Positions 18,756 through 24,733 of a DNA stretch of 24,733 bases are shown here, piece after piece. Below the pieces are notes generated by a model, which was given only the letters and a program-made list of their open reading frames with translations, searched no databases and was not told the origin of the DNA. The DNA lies in the NCBI GenBank assembly GCA_001579985.1, contig LRSR01009705.1, positions 1 to 24,733 of the forward strand. The letters run 5' to 3'. Position 1 is the stretch's first letter; every line of letters begins with the position of its first letter. The position numbers and the translations under genes were made by a program. This DNA is from Hypsibius dujardini. Taxonomy: Eukaryota; Tardigrada; Eutardigrada; Parachela; Hypsibiidae.

Positions 18756-19623
18756 TTACGATCAGAATTTCAAGATGAACGCGATTCAAGACACTGGCAC
18801 TGCGCTGCAAAAGTTGCTACCACCGCCACGGATCAGCGAGCTACAGCCGAACATGCACTGCGGAATCAGTATAGACTGAGCCCTTTCATTGCACCAAATG
18901 GGTTTGATGGGTTTCGATGGGTTTCGATGGGTTTCGATGGGTTTTGATGGGTTTCGATGGGTTCATTACAAATTTATTAATAGAAAGTTTCAGCGCAGTG
19001 CGCGGGGATTGTGTTCTCGCAATAGGTTTCAGAGAGCGTTCAACAATGACGTCATTGCCTTGTAGGGTGGGGGGTTGAACTCTGATGACGAGCTAACAAG
19101 TCAAGTGGTAGGGGTCCAGCCGTGGCTGATGTTAAGATGTAACCTTTTTTTTCGCCCATTCCCATCCACTGCTGGAGTTTTCATCATATTCAGCTTTTTC
19201 TGGTATTGGAGTAAGCCAATTAGAATTGGAATGCAAATTTCATGATGTAAGATTTTAATGTTTTGCCCTTTGGCTAGTCGGGAAGGCAACAAAGTCAGTT
19301 TGGACTGCACGGGGTTGGGCTCAACTGTCTGGGCGGTCTAATGGTCGTGCCGCCAATAATTATCTCCGTTGGTTTTCGCTAAAAACGTTTTGAAGCCCGA
19401 TTTTGTTTTGATTTTGTTGTCGTTTGATTTTTATCTCCGGAGCTACGTTTATTTCCTGGCAGTAAATGTCAATGCTGGAGAACAGAAACAATTGAGGACT
19501 CCCATTTCAACGATTTTGTCGCGGGCACAGACCACGGGAAATGGCGATGCTCTTTCGCCTCGCCAGCGCCGCATCAACTACAGTATAACTCGTATGGTCA
19601 AGATACGCAAAATTTCTGTCTAG
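18756..19623 (+). CDS. Possible two-exon 3' end of a gene of unknown function
   Basis: A weakly supported model: exon 18756-18868 (after TTGTTTCAG) reads from YDQNFKMNAIQDTGTAL into LQKLLPPPRISELQPNMHC. A GTATAG donor in phase 1 joins it to 19463-19623 (after CCTGGCAG), which reads from NVNAGEQKQLRTP to RQRRINYSITRMVKIRKISV and TAG. The junction phase matches, both pieces look coding by composition, and the second is rich in Arg and Lys. I recognise no domain. Any upstream exons are not identified. An ATG at 18775 could be a start. It may equally be chance open sequence. Confidence 0.28.
18900..18965. repeat. 10-bp minisatellite GATGGGTTTC
   Basis: About six perfect or near-perfect copies of GATGGGTTTC. 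It lies in the putative intron of the uncertain gene at 18756-19623. Confidence 0.92.
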
Positions 19624-19808
19624 CTTACTATGATATCCTAGAGTACATTAATGTTTCGTGTTCCCATTGGTTCTTTATGACTGAACAGCCACTGGTCGGT
19701 TTTTGATTCGCTTCTATTCGAAAATATCCTACGTGTTTACTTTGGTCCTTCTTTTTGTACGACCATGTAAAGACGCTGCTGCTAAGCTTTAGATTTAGTA
19801 CAGAACGG

Positions 19809-19881
19809 TGCAGTACAGTACAGTACAGTACAGTACACAGTACAGTACACAGTACAGTACAGTACAGTACAGTACAGTACA
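19809..19881. repeat. (CAGTA)n microsatellite
   Basis: ACAGTACAGTA pentanucleotide run with two CACAGTA interruptions, about 73 bp. Confidence 0.93.
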
Positions 19882-19972
19882 TTACACAGTAATCTTCGTT
19901 AATGGTGAATAGTGAGTCAGTTAATTGCTAGTTTTCCCATCTTTACTTGGAGTTTTCTCCTGCCTGGACTAC

Positions 19973-20160
19973 GCGTTAGACAGGGACAGTCGTACTGGAA
20001 TGGAACGTGTGCACTGTACACACAGCACAAGCGCCGCGTGGCCGATTAAGCGTTCCACAGCTCGTACGCTGTCCCTGTCTGACGCGAAAATACAGTACAA
20101 TTTCGTTGCACTCGTAATCGAAACTGAGCTTGCGGGCACAACTGGTGAGGCAAAGATATC
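19973..20160 (-). mobile_element. Dispersed repeat with nested hairpin element, copy 2
   Basis: Reverse-complement copy of the repeat at 16365-16615, strongly similar over about 185 bp. The hairpin part is 19973-20098 with termini GCGTTAGACAGGGACAG and CTGTCCCTGTCTGACGCG. The outer end of the 19973 side is truncated relative to copy 1. The flank 20099-20160 matches the flank of copy 1, so the whole unit was copied. Confidence 0.78.
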
Positions 20161-20349
20161 TTGTCCAGTTTAATTTCATACCAAAATGAGACGCTTAACG
20201 TAACGGATAGCTACACCATTACCAGTCCACAGATAGTCCGTGCTCGCACATACGGATTAGGAATGGTACTACGAACAGCGTCAGATCTGCTCACTGCCCC
20301 TGACGTCATGAAGCACCGATCCCCGTCACCATCGTAGGCCAGGGTCTAT

Positions 20350-21046
20350 ATGAAATGTGTATGAGGCAAGGGCAGCAATTCGGGCCACCGGGATTCCAGG
20401 GGGCGCCATGCGCGTGCATTTAGTTACTGCTATTGTTCTTCACAAACCAAGGCAGACGAGACGACCCAGGAACTTAAATCATCAAATTTAAGGAGTAAGG
20501 AGAATATACAATTTCTGCTGTATTATACACTACAGTTTTTGCTGCAGTTTTCTTCACACGATCATTCACCGGCTTCGCACGCTTTTCCAATGATGTTATG
20601 ATGAATATATTTATGCCAAGTTTAGTTAAGTCGCGTTCCCAATTAGAGTGAAGCCGGTGCAATGAGCTGGTAAACCGCATCTTCACACCTCAGAGGTGTG
20701 AACAACAACCGCAGTCAGCTGATCCATCTGTTGCACGCGATGCAAGCAGACTGGCACACACCTGTGATCTCATTGCCAGTGGCGCCCCTGTAGTCTTCCG
20801 TCACCATTTTTCACAGCAAAATCATGAAGAAGTATTTCCCAATCGCTCCTTTTAATGAGTAACTCAACAAGCACGATTGTTTCTGGCTGTATTGCATGGG
20901 TATGATTATTCTAGACGTTTTGAAATTCTTAAAGTGGAATAACTTCGCGTGGTGTTCAAACAGCATCCCTTTGAAATCAGGTGGCCCGAATTGTTGCACG
21001 TTTTTGCAGGTGGCCCGAATTGCTGCCGTTGCCTCATACACCTTTC
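20350..21046. repeat. Inverted-repeat pair about 0.7 kb apart
   Basis: GTGTATGAGGCAAGGGCAGC, then AATTCGGGCCACC, at about 20356-20388 pairs with its complement GGTGGCCCGAATTGCTGCCG, then TTGCCTCATACACC, at 21010-21043. A second GGTGGCCCGAATTGTTGCAC lies at 20980. A third relative is near 17945. These may be the ends of one element or separate insertions. I see no transposase between them. Confidence 0.6.
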
Positions 21047-22859
21047 GGTGGTCGCACACTGGCCGTTACAGAGCTCTGCGCAAGATGACGGGACTGACCG
21101 AATGTCGTTGCCGTGCCAGTCGCATCCGATTCCCGATTCCCGATCTCGACTTGCACCGTCGTAACTGTAAAAGTACAAGCTTGTAGTGGCGACCGGAGGA
21201 TGGGCACTTGAAGAGCATAAAAATGGAGATTTCGGGAGACTATTCACTTGGCGCGTCCTAGGGGGTGGCAAGTGGGTAATTACCCCCCCCCCCCGTCCGA
21301 AATTGAAAAACTGACCCCTGACGTTTTTTTAGAGTAAAAATAGCAAAATCATATCAGTGCTCCCTCCTTTGGATTTTTAGCAGAATCTTGCCTCCCGTAC
21401 CGGAAGGTCTAGACGCGTCTATGTGTGGACTTACCCGTTGTCGTGGGTTTGCTGGCAGCTTTTCCGCGATATTCAGTCCCATTTGCACAGGTCATCTGCA
21501 CGCTACACTGGCTGTGGCTGGTGCAGGAAGCAAACTTGGGCTGCGGTTTGGCGACGTCGAGCTGCTGAGTCCAGCAAAAAGGCTGGCCAGGCCTGCTGGG
21601 AATAGCTGGGAATAATTTGTAGCACATTCCGCCGTAGCAACCGCAGCCTGAGCCGTAATTCCCGTCACACACTAGATCATCATAAGCGAGAATGTTAGAC
21701 GCAAGAACCTCCTACGCATTCTGCAGTTACAGATTGAGGTCGGCTCGGAGGAAGCGGCAAGGGAACAGCGAGGCAGGGGTAATACTTGAACAATCAACCA
21801 ATCAATCGTCTGAGCAGTTGAAGCGGAGTTGATTGATTGATTTACTGACTCACCTAGAGAGCTCCCATGACTTCCGTCTCCCACGAGATCGTTTGTCGTG
21901 CTCTCCGTACAGGGCACAGCTGTCGTTGTCGGCCAAATCCCAGCCTCGCGATCCAAATACTCTTGATGGTTCCTACAAGTTTGGTCGACATCGCATTGGT
22001 AAAACACGACGAGCCGCATATTCACCGGGTCGCCGGGGCACTTTCCCGTCCTGTTCGGGGCGAAAAAGTCCGGCTGGAGTGTGCAGGACTTGCTGCACTC
22101 ACAGCGACCCTTCAGAGCCTCCGTTAAGCTCTCCCCTATGCAGGGCTTCACGGGAGCGACACACTGCGGCTCGCCGTCGTCGCCGCTCATCTTGACGAAT
22201 CGCTGTGCGAAGAAGGCTTGGCGGATTCTTAGAGTGTATTGTTGACACCCGAACGAGATGGGATCGTCGGTGTTAGGGAATTCCACGCTAAAGCGATCTT
22301 GATCCGCGGAAACCTACAGGTACAAGTGTGGACCGGTGAACCCGTTAACGCCCAAATGACACGGCGACCTCCGAATTTTCACACAAAAATTAATTCGCGT
22401 GACTTCCTCAAAATCAATTGATAATTGATTTTGAGCTGCATTTGAGCTGGCCAAAAGTTCTATAAATAAGTTTTTTTTTGCATTCTTTAAGTTGATCATC
22501 CATTGGTCATCTCCAAAAATAATTATCTGAATCGCACTGACCAGCACGTGACCAGTGATCAAAGAAGATGTCGGATTTTTTTGTAAAACACAAATGAATA
22601 AAACAGACTAATATTGAAACTGATTGATTGATTGATTGATTGAGCTAAAAACAAAGTCGTTGATTTCTACTTGTCCAACAACTTTGAAGTTATAAGAACA
22701 GTTGGTTTATTCAAAGTTGGGTAAACCGGCTTCGGACAATAGCATCTAAGGTTGTTCGTGTCACTCGCTGGCAAAAGAATCATCGGCTTATGGACTAACC
22801 AAAAGTTGATCCGCGACAAAGAGCACCAGTAGTGAAAGAACGCATCCTAAACGTCGCAT
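21034..22859 (-). CDS. Secreted SUEL-like lectin-domain protein with Cys-rich C-terminal region (copy C)
   Basis: Exons 22800-22859, 21854-22313, 21435-21671 and 21034-21164, all GT-AG, phases 0, 1 and 1, 295 residues. Exon 1 is a 20-codon signal peptide (MRRLGCVLSLLVLFVADQLL) with good start context (GCCATGC). Exon 2 (VSADQDRFSVEF) holds a SUEL-like domain: FGCQQYTLRIRQAFFAQRF, CVAPVKPCIGESLTEAL, GRCECSKSCTLQ, then MRLVVFYQC, followed by CRNHQEYLDREAG and a Thr/Ser-rich linker. Exon 3 is a separate eight-Cys segment (C-x7-C-x-C-x4-C-x15-C-x16-C-x5-C-x5-C) from CDGNYGSGCGCYGGMCYKLF onwards, family not recognised. Exon 4 is a Thr/Ser-rich tail (PTTTVTTVQVE) ending in a TGA inside a repeat arm, so its 3' end is the least certain part. 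It is probably a secreted two-domain sugar-binding protein. Confidence 0.75.
21765..21850. mobile_element. Fold-back element, family FB, copy 3 (partial, lectin C intron 2)
   Basis: GGGGTAATACTTGAACAATC, then AACCAATCAATC, followed by a central AGCAGTTGAAGCGGAGTTGA and GATTGATTGATT, matches the inner left half of copies 2 and 4. The right GC-rich arm is missing. It lies wholly in the intron 21672-21853, against the donor. Confidence 0.65.
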
Positions 22860-22906
22860 GGCGCTGTGCTGTAAAGGCAATGTCACAATCAGAGGAGTGG
22901 CTTGAT

Positions 22907-23300
22907 ACAGTGAGCGATAAAATTCAATCTAATGAAGGGTCCCGGAAATGGGCAGAAGGGGCGGGTCAGGGGTCATACTTGAACAATCAACCAATCAACC
23001 AGCGGAGTACCGCTGATTGATTGGTTGACTGCTGTAGAACTCCGCTGATTGATTGGTTGATTGCTGTAGAGCTCCGCTGATTGATTGGTTGATTGCTGTA
23101 GAGCTCCGCTGATTGATTGGTTGATTGCTGTAGAGCTCCCCCGATTGATTGGTTGATTGCTGTAGAGCTCCCCCGATTGATTGGTTGACTGCTGTAGAGC
23201 TCCGCTGATTGATTGGTTGATTGTTCAAGTATGACCCCTGCCCCGCCCCTTTTGCCCATTTCCGGGACCCTTCGTTAGAATAAATTCTGTCGCTGACTGT
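22907..23300. mobile_element. Fold-back element, family FB, copy 4 (upstream of lectin C)
   Basis: About 36-bp imperfect inverted ends: ACAGTGAGCGATAAAATTCA at 22907 and the complement of TTCTGTCGCTGACTGT ending at 23300, both running into GAAGGGTCC. The GC-rich arms GGGCAGAAGGGGCGGG and CCCCGCCCCTTTTGCCC lie inside them. The interior is a 32-bp tandem array (CTCCGCTGATTGATTGGTTG and variants, about seven copies, 23011-23230). It begins about 50 bp upstream of the lectin C start codon. Confidence 0.82.
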
Positions 23301-23616
23301 AGAAAATGTATCATTTACCGTGAAGCAAAGCTTTCCAGGGTCAAAGATTCTCAATGTACTGGAGATGGAGACTGAAAACGCTGCCGACAGACGGTAGAAG
23401 AGCACTAATTTTGGAGAGTGAAAGCAGTAAGACTGAAATAGGTGTTGGGGGGGGGGATCCCACCGACAAGGGAAGAGAAAGATACTTGTGAACGTTTAAA
23501 GAGAAAATGAATTGTGAAAAACGCGATTGTTATTGAGCCCGGAAGTTGGTGCCTGGTTTGGAGAAGCAAAACACGATGCGAACTCTATTGGGGAAATTTA
23601 CCGGTAATTTACTGTA

Positions 23617-23738
23617 GAGTCTCGACCACTTGGTGTCAGTTTTTAATGACCCCCGTATATTATGACTGCAGGTAGCACAGTGTGTGCAGGCATAATATAC
23701 GGGTGGGTCTAAAAATTGGCACCAAATGGTCGAGACTT
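23617..23738. mobile_element. Short hairpin MITE-like element
   Basis: About 47-bp inverted ends: AGTCTCGACCACTTGGTGTC then CCCGTATATTATG on the left, and CATAATATACGGGTGGGTCT then CCAAATGGTCGAGACT on the right. The loop is only about 25 bp. No coding capacity. Confidence 0.82.
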
Positions 23739-23758
23739 AATGGTATTACAGTATTACA

Positions 23759-24003
23759 GCATCCTCCCGACCTCAGGGGACAGTTTTATGCCCTAGGGCG
23801 TGCATTCCGCCCGTGCCTGCTTTTTACATTTACACCTGTGTGTGTATGTGCGTGCATTGTGCGTGTGTGTGTGCATTGTGTGGCAGTTTAAACATGTGTT
23901 GAGCGCGTGTGTGTGTGCGTGTGCGCTCCAATTTTGAACTGTGCGCACGTGTATGTGTGGCACCGGGGGCGGTGCTTAGCTGTCCCTTGAGGTCGGGAGG
24001 ATA
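23759..24003. mobile_element. Hairpin element with TG-rich interior
   Basis: 23-bp inverted ends ATCCTCCCGACCTCAGGGGA(CAG) at about 23760-23782 and CTGTCCCTTGAGGTCGGGAG(GAT) at 23980-24002, with one mismatch. The interior is rich in GTGTGTGTGCG and includes CGTGCATTGTG repeats. The element sits directly against the 241-bp tandem array. A weaker relative of the terminus is at about 11752. Confidence 0.8.
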
Positions 24004-24008
24004 CGGTA

Positions 24009-24490
24009 CGGCCAGACTCGCCGGAGTGTACATAAACCGGTATATTTTGCGGGTTTTTTGTTCCGGTAATGGGAGATCGTCAAGTCGTTGTGGAAATGGA
24101 GAAAAAAGTTGTCTAGTTGGAAGCTGGACAACTTGAATCAAGGTCATAATGGAGATACGGCTAATTATACGATCAATCGGCGAAATTTTGCTGCCCGGAA
24201 GTGCTGACACCTTTCTCGGAAAAGCTTCCTCAGTGTGTATACTCGTACACGGCCAGACTCGCCGGAGCGTACATATACCGGTATATGTAATCTGCAGGTT
24301 TTTTTCTCGGTAATGGGAGATCGTCAAGTCGCTGTGGAAATGGAGAAAAAAGTTGTCTAGTTGGAAGCTGGACAACTTGAATCAAGGCCATAATGGAGAT
24401 ACGGCTAATTATACGATCAATCGGCGAAATTTTGCTGCCCGGAAGTGCTGACACCTTTCTCGGAAAAGCTTCCTCAGTGTGTATACTCTT
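24009..24490. repeat. 241-bp tandem duplication (two copies)
   Basis: CGGCCAGACTCGCCGGAG starts copies at 24009 and 24250. The second copy ends at about 24490 with the shared CTTCCTCAGTGTGTATACTC. The copies are nearly identical except near AACCGGTATATTTTGCGGGT, so the duplication looks recent. No gene was found in either copy. Confidence 0.93.
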
Positions 24491-24640
24491 ATAGTTTTAA
24501 AATATATACCGCCAAAACATCATTCTGAGGTTCCGGCCTCTCACTGACAGCGAAATTTTTGACCATTAGTGCCCGTGATTATTTTCTCTTCCCCCCCCCA
24601 TCCCCTTCAACCTGCTACAAGGTTGTCGGGTTGAACCATC

Positions 24641-24709
24641 ATGGCAGAAAGCATTCGCCTGTTCTACGCTTTGACGACACTCACGTCACTTTTGATAGTG
24701 CATGGCTTG
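24641..24709 (+). CDS. Signal-peptide exon of a secreted protein (3' partial at right edge)
   Basis: ATG in strong context (ACCATCATGG) opens 23 codons: MAESIRLFYALTTLTSLL then IVHGL. This is a classic signal peptide with Arg before a hydrophobic core. A GTAAGT donor follows at 24710 in phase 0. Length (20-26 codons), phase and position match the first exons of the three SUEL-like lectin genes in the window, so a fourth cluster member is the best guess. The rest lies outside the window. TATATA-like sequence near 24501 could belong to its promoter. Confidence 0.62.
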
Positions 24710-24733
24710 GTAAGTTTCATTCCGGTACTGTAA

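Noticed and set aside
22314-22562. Possible alternative first exon for lectin C (ITGHVLVSAIQ, similar to the lectin A signal ITGKVLHAF)
   Set aside because: It lacks an ATG and a donor; the exon at 22800-22859 has ATG, signal peptide, donor and correct phase.
22987-23405. Minus-strand frames with NQPINQRSS repeats
   Set aside because: Translation of the 32-bp array inside fold-back copy 4.

Overview
The window is nuclear DNA from an animal. Genes are split by short GT-AG introns (about 70 to 600 bp), one stretch is a metazoan-type 5S rRNA gene, and the space between exons is filled with microsatellites, minisatellites and fold-back (hairpin) elements. There are no bacterial signals: no operons, no Shine-Dalgarno sites. 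The protein families (cathepsin L-like C1A peptidase, Cdc42GAP-like RhoGAP, secreted SUEL-like lectins) fit an invertebrate. I cannot name the phylum from sequence alone.

Layout, left to right. (1) 127-2518, + strand: the last four exons of a cathepsin L-like gene whose 5' part is off the left edge. Its catalytic Cys is replaced by Ser, and one disulfide pair is missing. (2) 3295-5663, - strand: a two-exon TPR plus SET-domain protein without a MYND finger. (3) 6643-9625, + strand: a complete ten-exon ARHGAP1-like protein (BCH/Sec14 domain plus RhoGAP). A fragment resembling its last exon lies 0.4 kb downstream. (4) 10432-24709: three small secreted proteins with divergent SUEL-like (rhamnose-binding lectin/EVA-1-like) domains, on alternating strands (10432-11018 -, 14075-15309 +, 21034-22859 -). 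Each starts with a separate signal-peptide exon ending in a phase-0 intron. A fourth exon of the same kind (24641-24709, +) begins at the right edge, so this looks like a lectin gene cluster continuing out of the window. Between the second and third lectin genes lie a single 5S rRNA gene (16939-17057) and a weakly supported two-exon gene of unknown function (18756-19623).

Repeats dominate the rest. One fold-back family, with GC-rich arms and GATT-rich interior, occurs four times: in a cathepsin intron, in introns of two lectin genes, and beside the 5' end of one lectin gene. Other families are (CAGA)n/(CTGT)n and (GATT)n microsatellites, 11-, 31-, 32- and 36-bp minisatellites, 103-, 172- and 241-bp tandem arrays, and several short hairpin elements of MITE type.

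The genes do not form an obvious pathway. The main interest is the Ser-for-Cys cathepsin, the lectin cluster with its shared exon plan, and the way repeats sit on or next to splice sites. All gene models were spliced by eye from reading frame, GT-AG sites and family homology; none has been tested against RNA.
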